Shown here piece by piece: positions 1 through 7,998 of a DNA stretch of 64,000 nucleotides. Each line of letters starts with the position of its first letter. The stretch's first letter is position 1. Under the pieces are notes generated by a model. It did not search any database. It had not been told where the DNA came from and saw only the letters and a list, made by a program, of their open reading frames with translations. The position numbers and the translations under genes are program-made. Source of the stretch: Citrifermentans bremense R1 (GTDB lineage Bacteria > Desulfobacterota > Desulfuromonadia > Geobacterales > Geobacteraceae); contig NZ_AUGE01000001.1 of the NCBI RefSeq assembly GCF_000426865.1, positions 62,001-126,000 of the forward strand, in the 5' to 3' direction.

Positions 1-131
1 GCGCAGCGATTTGGGTGTATACAAGGGCTTAAACATGGCTCTTTACCATCCGTTGCCACAGTTGTGCAGGAGGGCTACTCCGATAACCAGTGGGAAGATA
101 CTGAAGGAGGGGAAAACGAGCGGGGCTACGG

Positions 132-1124
132 TCAGTTCGTCGCCGTGATCGGAACTTGCAACTGCACCCCGTTCACCACGTTTTGCGGTTTCCCCGCCAG
201 GAAGGAGGCGATGTTCGCGGCGGTGGCCGCCATGAGCCTTTGCCGGGCGGCAAGTGTCGCCCAGGCGATATGCGGGGTGACGATGCAGTTCTTGGCCAAC
301 AAAAGCGGGCTGTCCGCGGGAATCGGCTCCCTCGCGGCCACGTCGACCGCGGCGCCGGCGATGCTCCCGCTGTTCAAAGCCTCGGCCAGGTCGCGCTCGA
401 CGACGAGCCCGCCGCGGGAGGTGTTGATAAGGAGCGCCTGCGGCTTCATCAGCGACAGGGTCCTTTGGTTCACCATCCATTCGTTTTCATTATTGAGCGG
501 GCAGTGCAGGCTCACCACGTCGGCCTGGCTGAAAAGCTGATCCAGACTAAGCCAGCGCAAAGAGATCCCTTCCGGGGCCACCCGGCGCCTCGGGTTGTAG
601 GCCAGAACCTCCATCCCCAGCGCCTGCGCGATGCGCGCCACCCGCGCCCCTATCCTCCCGAGCCCAACGATGCCGATGCTCCTGCCGCAAAGTTCCGTCA
701 AAGGCTCTCCCACCAGGGTGAAGTCGGCAGAGGCGGACCACTCCCCCCGGGCCACGGCCTGATGGTACTGGGCCACCCGGTTGGTGAGCTCCAAGAGGAG
801 GGCGATAGCGTGCTGGGCCACCGAATCGCTGCCGTACTCCGGGACGTTGACCACCGGTATCCCCAGCTGCGCGCTCTTTTCCAGATCGACCACGTTGTAG
901 CCGGTCGCCAGCACGCAGACGAGCCTCAGTTCCGGGAGCGCCGCCAAGGTCGCCGCCGAGAGCACCGTCTTGTTGGTAAGGAGCACCTGCGCTCCTAGGG
1001 AGCGCTCCACCACCATCTCGGCAGGGGTGCGGTCGTAGAGCGTGAGGTCGCCGAAGGAGGCGACCTCGTCCCAGGGGTTGTCGCCCGGGTTCAACGTATA
1101 TCCATCCAGGACCACCATCTTCAT
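132..1124 (-). CDS. D-2-hydroxyacid dehydrogenase (glycerate/hydroxypyruvate reductase type)
   Basis: 330-aa NAD(P)-dependent oxidoreductase that should interconvert a 2-keto acid and a D-2-hydroxyacid in the cytoplasm. The Rossmann glycine motif GLGRIG is at residues 154-159, and the family catalytic set is complete: Arg237 (in NTSRGG), Glu266 and His285 (in TPHIAW). Family length is normal. I chose the ATG at 1124 because GGGAGG sits just upstream and the product then begins MKMVVLDGYT; in-frame sequence further upstream does not resemble the family. It lies 10 bp downstream of the DUF502 gene on the same strand, so the two are probably co-transcribed. Substrate specificity (glycerate, glyoxylate or another 2-keto acid) cannot be decided from sequence. 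Confidence 0.9.
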   Translation of the reverse strand: MKMVVLDGYTLNPGDNPWDEVASFGDLTLYDRTPAEMVVERSLGAQVLLTNKTVLSAATLAALPELRLVCVLATGYNVVDLEKSAQLGIPVVNVPEYGSDSVAQHAIALLLELTNRVAQYHQAVARGEWSASADFTLVGEPLTELCGRSIGIVGLGRIGARVARIAQALGMEVLAYNPRRRVAPEGISLRWLSLDQLFSQADVVSLHCPLNNENEWMVNQRTLSLMKPQALLINTSRGGLVVERDLAEALNSGSIAGAAVDVAAREPIPADSPLLLAKNCIVTPHIAWATLAARQRLMAATAANIASFLAGKPQNVVNGVQLQVPITATN

Positions 1125-1134
1125 AATGCCTCCC

Positions 1135-1725
1135 TTACTGCACCACGGCCCCGCCCGAGACCACGAACTTGACCGCGTCCTCGACCGACATGCCGCAGTC
1201 GTGCACCTCCGCTTCCTTGAAAAAGAGGGCGAAGCCTGAGGTCGGGTTCGGCATGGTCGGGACATAGACCACCACCAGTTTCTCCCCCTCGCGCACCACC
1301 TCCGCGGTGACGAACCCCACCGCGCGCACGCCTGGCCTCGGCCATTCCACGAAAACCGCCCGGCGGTAGGACGATTTTCCTTCCTTGAACACCTGCGTCA
1401 GCTGCTTGCTCGACCCGTAGATGGACTTGACCAGGGGGATCCTGGAGAGAAGCTGGTCCCACCACCTGATGATCCTGGTTCCCATGACGTTGGTGGCGAG
1501 CACCCCGGAGACGTAGATGACGATGGCGCCGGTGAGCATCCCCAGGCCGGGGATGTGGTACGGGTTGTCGAGAAAGGCCGACAAAAGCGCGTCGAGATAG
1601 GAGCCGAGGATGCCGTCGGCGAAGTTGAAGAGAAACTTCAGAATGAATATGGTGATGCCGAGCGGGACCACGACGAAGAGCCCGGTGATGAACCGCGCCT
1701 TGAAGTGCCTGATCATTTTCTCCAT
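1135..1725 (-). CDS. DUF502 family integral membrane protein
   Basis: 196-aa membrane protein. Two hydrophobic segments are visible, at about residues 10-32 and 50-80, followed by a soluble C-terminal part with family-like stretches such as IPLVKSIYGSSKQL and VPTMPNPTSG. DUF502 proteins are widespread in bacteria and plants (plant members are called LIKE COV); the biochemical role is unknown. The start at 1725 follows GGAGG with good spacing (GGAGGCAGTAATG), so the longer in-frame N-terminus is not used. A sigma70-like promoter lies just upstream. It heads a two-gene unit with the dehydrogenase and is divergent from the CtpA protease gene. Confidence 0.85.
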   Translation of the reverse strand: MEKMIRHFKARFITGLFVVVPLGITIFILKFLFNFADGILGSYLDALLSAFLDNPYHIPGLGMLTGAIVIYVSGVLATNVMGTRIIRWWDQLLSRIPLVKSIYGSSKQLTQVFKEGKSSYRRAVFVEWPRPGVRAVGFVTAEVVREGEKLVVVYVPTMPNPTSGFALFFKEAEVHDCGMSVEDAVKFVVSGGAVVQ

Positions 1726-1755
1726 TACTGCCTCCGGAGCTTGGGTTTGGATTGG

Positions 1756-1785
1756 GTTATGCATCAAAAGGAGCCGCAATGTCAA
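1756..1785 (-). promoter_or_regulatory. Sigma70-like promoter for DUF502/dehydrogenase unit
   Basis: On the minus strand a perfect -35 TTGACA (1780-1785) is followed after 18 bp by CATAAC (1756-1761; 4 of 6 matches to TATAAT). Transcription would begin near 1749, about 25 nt upstream of the ATG at 1725. Position between two divergent genes supports it; no experimental evidence. Confidence 0.45.
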
Positions 1786-1860
1786 CGGGTTTCCCAGCCA
1801 GGCGCTCCTCGGGGGGGGACTGCTTCCCGCCTTTGGTCCCCTTCATCCCCCCAATAGCAG

Positions 1861-1889
1861 TTGACATCTTTCTCGGCAGAAATTACATT
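1861..1889 (+). promoter_or_regulatory. Sigma70-like promoter for ctpA-miaA
   Basis: Perfect -35 TTGACA at 1861-1866, a 17-bp spacer, and -10 TACATT at 1884-1889 (4 of 6). The predicted start near 1896 leaves about 43 nt of leader before the ATG at 1939. This also argues that the in-frame TTG at 1861 is a -35 box and not a translation start. Confidence 0.55.
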
Positions 1890-1938
1890 AACAGGCCGCC
1901 CTACTATCCACGCGATTTTACAGATAAAGGCTCTACCG

Positions 1939-3315
1939 ATGTCAAAAAAGGTTTTCGCCGCATTCGCAGTGATCTTTCTCCTCCTCTCGCTCGTCTTGAT
2001 GCTTCCGCTGATGGACCGTGAGGAGCGCGCCAAAAGAAGCGACGCGGAATACCTCGAGATGTTCGGCGAGGTGGTCAGCATCGTCAAGCAAAGCTACGTG
2101 GACAAGGTCGACGACAAAAAGCTCATGGCCGGCGCCATCAACGGGATGCTGGCGACGCTCGACCCGCACAGCAACTATCTCCCCGCGACCGACTACACCG
2201 AGATGAAGGTGCACATGGCGGGCGCCTTCGGCGGCCTCGGGATCGAGCTGGAGATGCGCAACGGGAAGCTTATGGTGAACGCCCCCATCGAGGACACCCC
2301 CGCCTTCCGGGCCGGGATCCAGTCCGGCGACCACATCTGGACCATCGACGGCAAGCCTACCGCCGACCTCAACATCAACCAGTGCGTAAGCCGCATGCGC
2401 GGGACCCCGGGAACCTCGGTAACCCTCGGCATACTGCGCGAGGGTAAGCCGTCCCCTCTCGCCTTCCGCCTGGTGCGGGCCATCATCAAGACCAAGAGCC
2501 TGAAAGGGAGGCTCCTTGAGCCTGGGTACGGCTATATCCGGATCGGCGAATTCCAGGAGCGCACCGGCGAGGATTTCGCAAAGGCACTGAAAACGCTTGC
2601 CGCCGACAACGGCCAGCCGCTTTCCGGCCTCGTGCTGGACCTCCGGTTCAACCCGGGCGGGCTGGTGGACCAGGCCTACAGCGTCGCCAACCGCTTCATC
2701 GGCGAGGGGCTTTCCTCAGGGGTCATCGTCACCACCAAGGGGCGCGAGGCAGCGATGGAAAGAAGCCTCACCGCCACCATCGGCGACAAGGAGCCCCGCT
2801 ACCCGATCGTGGTGCTCATAAACGGCGGCAGCGCCAGCGCCTCCGAGATCGTCGCCGGAGCGCTGCAGGACCACAAGAGGGCCGTCATCATGGGGACCCA
2901 GAGCTTCGGCAAGGGAAGCGTCCAGTCCGTGATGACGCTCGACAACGGCGACGGCCTGAAGTTGACCACGGCCCGCTACTACACCCCCAGCGGGCGCTCC
3001 ATCCAGGCCAAGGGAATCACCCCCGACATCGTGGTCGAGTTTGCCAAGCCCGTCCCCGCCAAAGACAAGCAAAAGGATGCGAAGGAACTGGAGATCCGCG
3101 AGCAGGATCTGGACGGGCACATGGACCAGGCCCCGGCGCCGCCGCGCCCGGCGCCCCCCGCGAAACCGCAGCCGGCGCCCCCCGCGAAACCGCAGCAAAA
3201 GCCGAGCGGCAAGGAGTTGAAAGAGCAGGACCTCCTGAAAGCGGACAACCAACTGGCCCGGGCGCTCGACCTTCTGAAGGGGGTCAACCTGCTGCAAGCG
3301 AGCGGCCGGCGTTGA
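1939..3315 (+). CDS. S41 family C-terminal processing protease (CtpA type)
   Basis: 458-aa periplasmic serine protease anchored by an N-terminal hydrophobic segment (residues about 5-25). A PDZ domain covers roughly residues 95-180 and the S41 core roughly 185-390. The Ser/Lys catalytic pair is visible: Ser300 in GGSASASEI and Lys325 in FGKGSVQ, 25 residues apart as in characterised CtpA enzymes. A Pro/Ala/Lys-rich linker (about 395-430, repeated PAPPAKPQ) precedes the C-terminal tail. ATG 1939 was chosen because it follows AAAGG and gives a normal membrane-anchored N-terminus. The stop overlaps the miaA start by 4 nt (TTGA). Such proteases trim C-termini of envelope proteins. Confidence 0.92.
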   Translation: MSKKVFAAFAVIFLLLSLVLMLPLMDREERAKRSDAEYLEMFGEVVSIVKQSYVDKVDDKKLMAGAINGMLATLDPHSNYLPATDYTEMKVHMAGAFGGLGIELEMRNGKLMVNAPIEDTPAFRAGIQSGDHIWTIDGKPTADLNINQCVSRMRGTPGTSVTLGILREGKPSPLAFRLVRAIIKTKSLKGRLLEPGYGYIRIGEFQERTGEDFAKALKTLAADNGQPLSGLVLDLRFNPGGLVDQAYSVANRFIGEGLSSGVIVTTKGREAAMERSLTATIGDKEPRYPIVVLINGGSASASEIVAGALQDHKRAVIMGTQSFGKGSVQSVMTLDNGDGLKLTTARYYTPSGRSIQAKGITPDIVVEFAKPVPAKDKQKDAKELEIREQDLDGHMDQAPAPPRPAPPAKPQPAPPAKPQQKPSGKELKEQDLLKADNQLARALDLLKGVNLLQASGRR

Positions 3316-4274
3316 CGCGCAAGACGGAGACACCCAAGCGCATCCCGAACCTGCTGGTAATTCTCGGTGCGACCGCCTCAGGCAAGACGAGGCTCGGGGT
3401 GCAGCTCGCCCAGCGGCTTGAGGGCGAGATCATCTCCGCCGACTCGCGCCAGGTCTACTGCGGCATGGACATCGGCACGGGAAAAGACCTGCACGAGTAC
3501 CAGGGGATACCCTACCACCTCATCGACGTGGCACCGGCGGGGCACGAATTCAACCTCTTCCAGTTCCAGCGGCTTTTCCTCGCCGCCTTCACCGACATCT
3601 GCAGCAGGGGGGCCTTCCCGGTGCTGGTGGGGGGAAGCGGCATGTACTTAGACTGCGTGCTGCGCGGCTACCGGCTCACCGAAGTGCCTCAGGACCCGGC
3701 TCTCAGGGAAGAACTCGCCCCCCTCTCCATGGATGAACTCGCCTCTAGGCTTACCCGCTCCAACCCAAGGCTTCACAACAGCACCGACCTCACCGAGCGC
3801 GCCCGCCTGGTGCGGGCGATAGAAATCGCGGAATATCGGGGCGGGGCAGGCGACGACTGGCCCGAGTTGGCACCTCTCATCATAGGGATACGGTGGGAGC
3901 GCGCGCAGTTGCGGGAGCGGATCACCAAAAGGCTCAAAGAGCGGATGGAGCAAGGGATGGTCGAGGAGGTAGAGCGGCTGCACGCCATGGGGACCTCCTG
4001 GGAGCAGCTCGAATTCTACGGGCTAGAGTACCGTTACCTCGCGCGCCACCTGAAGGGGGAGCTTTCCAGAAACGACATGTTCCAGAAGTTGAACAGCGCC
4101 ATCCACGACTTCGCCAAGAAACAGGAGAACTGGTTCAGGAAGATGCAAAGTAACGGCATCGCGATCAACTGGGTGGAAGGCGCGGGGGACCCCCTGGCAG
4201 AGGCGCTGCAATTGCTGGGGATGCAGGGTGAAAATCTTTCTCACGCAAAGACGCCAAGACGCAAAGAAAGATAA
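3312..4274 (+). CDS. miaA: tRNA dimethylallyltransferase MiaA
   Basis: 320-aa enzyme that transfers the dimethylallyl group to N6 of A37 in tRNAs reading UNN codons. The P-loop GATASGKT is at residues 19-26, followed by the family motif ISADSRQVY with its conserved Asp and by MDIGTGK. Start is TTG 3312, overlapping the ctpA stop (TTGA), which indicates translational coupling. Oddity: the last ten residues (HAKTPRRKER) are encoded by the left arm of a dispersed intergenic repeat starting at 4241, so the native C-terminus has been replaced or extended by repeat sequence. The core enzyme is complete upstream of that. Confidence 0.93.
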   Translation: MTRKTETPKRIPNLLVILGATASGKTRLGVQLAQRLEGEIISADSRQVYCGMDIGTGKDLHEYQGIPYHLIDVAPAGHEFNLFQFQRLFLAAFTDICSRGAFPVLVGGSGMYLDCVLRGYRLTEVPQDPALREELAPLSMDELASRLTRSNPRLHNSTDLTERARLVRAIEIAEYRGGAGDDWPELAPLIIGIRWERAQLRERITKRLKERMEQGMVEEVERLHAMGTSWEQLEFYGLEYRYLARHLKGELSRNDMFQKLNSAIHDFAKKQENWFRKMQSNGIAINWVEGAGDPLAEALQLLGMQGENLSHAKTPRRKER

Positions 4275-4345
4275 AAATTAACGCTGAGGGTTTGCCTCTA
4301 CTTTGCGTCTTTGCGGCTTGAGTGAGCGCAGCGAGCGGGCGTGAG
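4241..4345. repeat. Dispersed repeat family A, both arms
   Basis: Left arm TCACGCAAAGACGCCAAGAC (4241-4260, continuing to 4270) and inverted right arm around CTTTGCGTCTTTGCGGCTTG (about 4301-4320). The right arm is extended by GAGTGAGCGCAGCGAGCGGG before GCGTGAG. The left arm supplies the last codons and stop of miaA. The arms can form a long stem downstream of miaA. Confidence 0.85.
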
Positions 4346-4451
4346 ACGGTCCCGGCAGTTAATAATTGACGTAAACAGTGTGGTATGTTACGACAAAAAG
4401 CGGACGGCGTTGTAGTTGTTCTCTACCGTACTGAAGCCCAGGGGGGTACCG

Positions 4452-5120
4452 ATGTTTTCCAGACTGAAATCGGACATACAGGCAGTTTTTGACAGAGATC
4501 CGGCGGCAAGAAGCGTGCTGGAGGTGATCTTCTGTTACCCTGGGCTCCATGCTATCTGGTTCCACAGGATCTCGCACTGGTTTTGGAAGCACGAGCTCTG
4601 GTTCCTGGGGCGCTTTACCTCTCACATCGGCCGGTTCATGACCGGCGTCGAGATACATCCGGGCGCAACCATTGGGCAAGGGTTCTTCATCGACCACGGC
4701 ATGGGGGTGGTGATCGGGGAGACCGCCGAGATCGGCGAAAACGTCACCCTGTACCACGGCGTCACCCTGGGCGGGGTGAGCTGGGAAAAGGTCAAACGGC
4801 ACCCGACCCTTATGGACAACGTGGTGATCGGCTCCGGCGCCAAGATCCTCGGCCCCTTCACCGTCGGCAAGGACAGCAAGGTGGGTTCGAACTCGGTGGT
4901 GGTGAAAGAAGTTCCCCCCAACTCCACCGTAGTTGGTATCCCCGGGCGCGTGGTCATGGCCACCGAGAAGCCGCAGGAGCGTCTGGACCTGGAGCATGGC
5001 AAGATGCCCGACCCGGAGGCGAAAGCGATATCCTGCCTCTTCGACCAGATCCGCGAGTTGGAAAGGAAATACGCGGCGCTCGCCGTCGAGCACGAACAGC
5101 TCAAGAAGAGACTCGGGTAA
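4452..5120 (+). CDS. cysE: Serine O-acetyltransferase
   Basis: 222-aa acetyl-CoA:L-serine O-acetyltransferase, first step of cysteine synthesis. It has an N-terminal helical part (about 1-60) and a left-handed beta-helix of hexapeptide repeats (about 65-170) with the family signatures [16 protein letters not shown] and YHGVTLGG. It belongs to the short class, lacking the long N-terminal region of the enteric enzyme. The C-terminal 40 residues form a charged helix ([20 protein letters not shown]), probably a coiled coil. ATG 4452 follows an AGGGGGG ribosome site; the in-frame TTG at 4416 has no such site. Repeat sequences flank the gene on both sides. Confidence 0.93.
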   Translation: MFSRLKSDIQAVFDRDPAARSVLEVIFCYPGLHAIWFHRISHWFWKHELWFLGRFTSHIGRFMTGVEIHPGATIGQGFFIDHGMGVVIGETAEIGENVTLYHGVTLGGVSWEKVKRHPTLMDNVVIGSGAKILGPFTVGKDSKVGSNSVVVKEVPPNSTVVGIPGRVVMATEKPQERLDLEHGKMPDPEAKAISCLFDQIRELERKYAALAVEHEQLKKRLG

Positions 5121-5246
5121 AGACGCAAAGAACGACGGGTAAACCAACACTAAAGCTTCTCACGCAAAGCCGCAAAGACGCGAAGAACGACGAGTAAACC
5201 CACAGCAACTTAAACAGGGATAAAGGGGATAAAAGGGATAAAACCC
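5121..5246. repeat. Dispersed repeat, arms A and block B
   Basis: A short A arm (AAGACGCAAAGAACGAC, from 5121), a full A arm (TCACGCAAAGCCGCAAAGAC, from 5160) and block B (ACAGGGATAAAGGGGATAAA, from about 5214). No inverted right arm follows; the unit runs into the hexanucleotide tract before mtaB. Confidence 0.8.
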
Positions 5247-5253
5247 TTGCCTC

Positions 5254-5299
5254 TTTATCTTTATCTTTATCTTTATCTTTATCTCAATCTTAATCTTAA
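5254..5299 (+). repeat. Hexanucleotide tandem repeat (TTTATC)n upstream of mtaB
   Basis: Five TTTATC units followed by degenerate CTCAATCTTAATCTTAA, ending 14 bp before the mtaB ATG. The tract is open in the mtaB frame (Leu-Tyr repeats), so changes by whole units would not shift frame. Related tracts occur at 13290 and around 56122-56382. Confidence 0.85.
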
Positions 5300-5312
5300 G
5301 GCTTCCCCCCGC

Positions 5313-6602
5313 ATGAGTAAGACCATCGCCATAACCACCCTCGGTTGCAAGATCAACCAGTTCGAATCGGCCGCCATGACCCAGGCGCTGGAGCAAAACG
5401 GCTACAGCATGGTCCCCTTCCCGGATAAGGCCGACATCTACGTCATCAACAGCTGCACCGTGACGGCGAAGACCGACGCGGAATCGCGCCGGCTGATCCG
5501 GCGCGCCACCCGCCTGAACCCGGAGGCGCGCGTGGTCGTCACCGGCTGCTACGCCCAGATGAACGCGGAGGAACTGCTGAAGCTGGCCGGAGTCAACCTG
5601 ATCCTCGGCAACAGCGAGAAAAAGGACATCGTCGGTTTCCTCGAAGGGATAAACGACCAGCCGCGGGCCGTGGTGAGCGACATCTCGCTGGAGAAGACCG
5701 GCGAGACGGCGCCGCTGGAGACCTTCGCCGAGCACACCCGCGCCTTTTTGCAGGTGCAAAACGGCTGCGACGCGCGCTGCGCCTACTGCATCGTCCCCTA
5801 CGCCAGGGGGGCCAGCCGGAGCGTGGCCGTCCAGGAGGCGTTAGACGGCATGGCCGCCTTCGCCGCCCAGGGTTTCCAGGAGATCGTCCTGACCGGGATA
5901 CATCTCGGCGCCTACGGCCTCGACTTGGCCCCCGCCACCGACCTCCTCGGCCTGATGCAAAAGGCCCAGGAACAAGGTGCGGTGCGGCGCCTGAGGATCG
6001 GATCGGTAGAGCCGACCGAGGTGTCGAGGCAACTGATCGACTTCATGGCCCGCTCGCCCATGGTCTGCCCGCACCTGCACCTGCCGCTGCAAAGCGGCTC
6101 GGACAGCGTCCTCTCCCGCATGAACCGCGGCTACAACACCGCCCTTTTCCGCGAGGTGGTGCAGTCGCTCGCGTCGGCGATGCCGGAGGTCTGCATCGGT
6201 TCCGACGTGATCGCCGGGTTCCCCGGGGAAAGCGACCGGGAGTTCGACGAGACCTACCGCTTCATCGACTCGCTGCCGCTCGCATACCTGCATGTGTTCC
6301 CCTTCTCGCAGCGCCCCGGCACGCCGGCGGCGACCATGGCGCCCCAGGTGCATCCCAAGGTGATCAAGGAGCGGGCCGAGGCGCTGAGGGTACTGTCGGA
6401 GCGCAAGAAATCGGATTATGCGGCGGGGTTTGTGGGTCGCGAGCTTCGGGTCCTGGTGCAAAAGGGGGAGAAGGGACTCTCCAGAAACTACCTGACCGTG
6501 CTGATCGAAGAAGGGAAGGGGCTGGTGAACCGCGAGGTAACGGTACAGGTGACCGGGGCCAAGGGTGGGGAACTCACGGGCCGGGTGCTTAAGGAAAGCT
6601 AG
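5313..6602 (+). CDS. mtaB: tRNA t6A37 methylthiotransferase MtaB
   Basis: 429-aa radical-SAM enzyme that converts t6A37 of tRNA to ms2t6A. The N-terminal UPF0004 domain begins TLGCKINQFES with its cluster-binding Cys, and further Cys residues lie in NSCTVTAK and VVTGCYAQ. The radical-SAM motif is CDARCAYC (CxxxCxxC), and a TRAM-like domain closes the C-terminus. CKINQFE identifies the MtaB branch over MiaB and RimO. ATG 5313 was chosen because homology starts there; an AAGG lies about 12 nt upstream. The stop overlaps by four bases the stop of the convergent kinase gene (6599-6602), leaving no room for a separate terminator. Confidence 0.93.
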   Translation: MSKTIAITTLGCKINQFESAAMTQALEQNGYSMVPFPDKADIYVINSCTVTAKTDAESRRLIRRATRLNPEARVVVTGCYAQMNAEELLKLAGVNLILGNSEKKDIVGFLEGINDQPRAVVSDISLEKTGETAPLETFAEHTRAFLQVQNGCDARCAYCIVPYARGASRSVAVQEALDGMAAFAAQGFQEIVLTGIHLGAYGLDLAPATDLLGLMQKAQEQGAVRRLRIGSVEPTEVSRQLIDFMARSPMVCPHLHLPLQSGSDSVLSRMNRGYNTALFREVVQSLASAMPEVCIGSDVIAGFPGESDREFDETYRFIDSLPLAYLHVFPFSQRPGTPAATMAPQVHPKVIKERAEALRVLSERKKSDYAAGFVGRELRVLVQKGEKGLSRNYLTVLIEEGKGLVNREVTVQVTGAKGGELTGRVLKES

Positions 6603-7819
6603 ACGCTGAAGGTGAAGGTGGCGCCCTTCCCCAGTTCGGCCTGCGCCTCGATCTTCCCTCCATGGCGGGTGATTATCCTCCTGGCGATGGCAAGCCCGAT
6701 CCCCCGGCCAGGGAACTCGTCCTGGGCGTGCAGCCTCTGGAAGGGGGAGAAGAGCTTGTCCGCATACTCCATCTGGAAACCGACCCCGTTGTCCCTGACC
6801 GCGTAGGCGGGACGCCCTTCAAGCTCGGTGGGAAAGACCTCTACCAGCGCCTCGTCCCCTCGCGGCTCGCTAAACTTCCAGGCGTTGCCGATCAACTGCT
6901 CCAGCACCACCCTCAACAACCGCGTGTCCCCGCGCACCATCATCCCCTCCGCCACCTCGATCGACACCTTCCGCTCCGGCTGCGACCGCGCCAGTTGAGC
7001 CGCTACCTCCTTGGCAATGGAGGTTATATCCACGCTCTCCTTGGCCAGCTTCCCCCTGGCGTGCCGCGACAGTTCCAGCAGCGCGTCTATCATGTCCGTC
7101 AGACGTCGGGCGGACTTCCTGAGCCGCTCCAGGTACTCTTTGCCCGTGTGGTTCAGCTTGGTGGCGTATTCGTCGATCAGCGCCTGGCTGAACCCCTCCA
7201 GGTGCCGCAAAGGGGCGCGCAGGTCGTGGGAAATGGAATAGCTGAACATGTCGAGCTCGCGGTTGGCGGCCTCCAGTTGCGAGGTCCGCTCCACCACCCT
7301 GCGCTCCAGTTCGCTGTTCAGCCGCAGAAGGCTTTCGTTCGTTTCGGTCAGCTCGCGGACCTTTTCTTCCAGCTTGCCTGCCACCAGCTGGCTGTAATTC
7401 TTGAGGAATTCCTCTTCAGGCCACGGCTTTTGCTCCACCACCTCGCCGGCCGGCTCCGCCGCCATCAGCCTCCCCACCTCATCCCAAAGCGCCTCGGGGC
7501 GCATCGGTTTCGCCAGGAAGGCGCGGGCTCCCAGGGAAGCCGCCAATTCCGCCTCGCGGCTCCCGGTGTAGACGGCGGAATAGAAGATGAAGGGGATGAT
7601 TTTTGTGTCCTGAAATTTCTTGATTTCGTGAAGGAATTGGAAGCCGTCCATGACCGGCATCAGGCAGTCGGAAATGATCAGGTCGGGTTTCTCCGCCGCG
7701 GCCAGCTCCAGCCCCTGCTTCCCGTTGGAGGCCTCCAGGACTTCGCAGCCGTGCCATTCGAAGTTGTAGCGGATAATCTTGCGGTCGTTGCGGGAATCGT
7801 CGACAACTAGCACCTTCAT
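6599..7819 (-). CDS. Hybrid response regulator/histidine kinase
   Basis: 406-aa cytoplasmic signalling protein without membrane segments. The N-terminal receiver domain (1-120) carries the phospho-acceptor Asp51 (SDCLMP) and Lys104 (LAKP). A coiled coil (about 145-190) leads to a HisKA domain with His198 in SYSISHDLRAPLRH. The HATPase domain has an N box (LIGNAWKFSEP), a G1 box (DNGVGF) and a G2 box (GRGIGLAIARRI). This REC-HK order resembles phytochrome-associated or cyanobacterial-type kinases. ATG 7819 follows a GGGGGGT site. It stands alone between a convergent mtaB and a hairpin; input and target are unknown. Confidence 0.9.
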   Translation of the reverse strand: MKVLVVDDSRNDRKIIRYNFEWHGCEVLEASNGKQGLELAAAEKPDLIISDCLMPVMDGFQFLHEIKKFQDTKIIPFIFYSAVYTGSREAELAASLGARAFLAKPMRPEALWDEVGRLMAAEPAGEVVEQKPWPEEEFLKNYSQLVAGKLEEKVRELTETNESLLRLNSELERRVVERTSQLEAANRELDMFSYSISHDLRAPLRHLEGFSQALIDEYATKLNHTGKEYLERLRKSARRLTDMIDALLELSRHARGKLAKESVDITSIAKEVAAQLARSQPERKVSIEVAEGMMVRGDTRLLRVVLEQLIGNAWKFSEPRGDEALVEVFPTELEGRPAYAVRDNGVGFQMEYADKLFSPFQRLHAQDEFPGRGIGLAIARRIITRHGGKIEAQAELGKGATFTFSV

Positions 7820-7958
7820 CCGTACCCCCCGATGCCTGCGATGGTAGTTAGAGATGGCACCGCGGCCGATGAACAAATGTTAAATATATTACCAATGGGG
7901 AATCGATTTGCAATTGGATTGTGCCCCGAAGAAGGGGCGGAGTGAGGAGGGGAGGCTA

Positions 7959-7992
7959 AGGGGGACAGGCACCTTTCGGAGCCAGTCCCCCT
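7959..7992. repeat. GC-rich hairpin 7 bp downstream of the DUF6178 gene
   Basis: AGGGGGAC (7959-7966) and GTCCCCCT (7985-7992) form an 8-bp perfect stem with an 18-nt loop. No T-run follows on the minus strand, so it is not a canonical intrinsic terminator, though it may protect the transcript 3' end. Confidence 0.6.
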
Positions 7993-7998
7993 CGCAGT

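Noticed and set aside
43-998. Long open frames on both strands across the first kilobase
   Set aside because: They overlap the D-2-hydroxyacid dehydrogenase, whose motifs are complete; their Arg/Gly/His-rich sequence is typical of shadow frames in GC-rich DNA.
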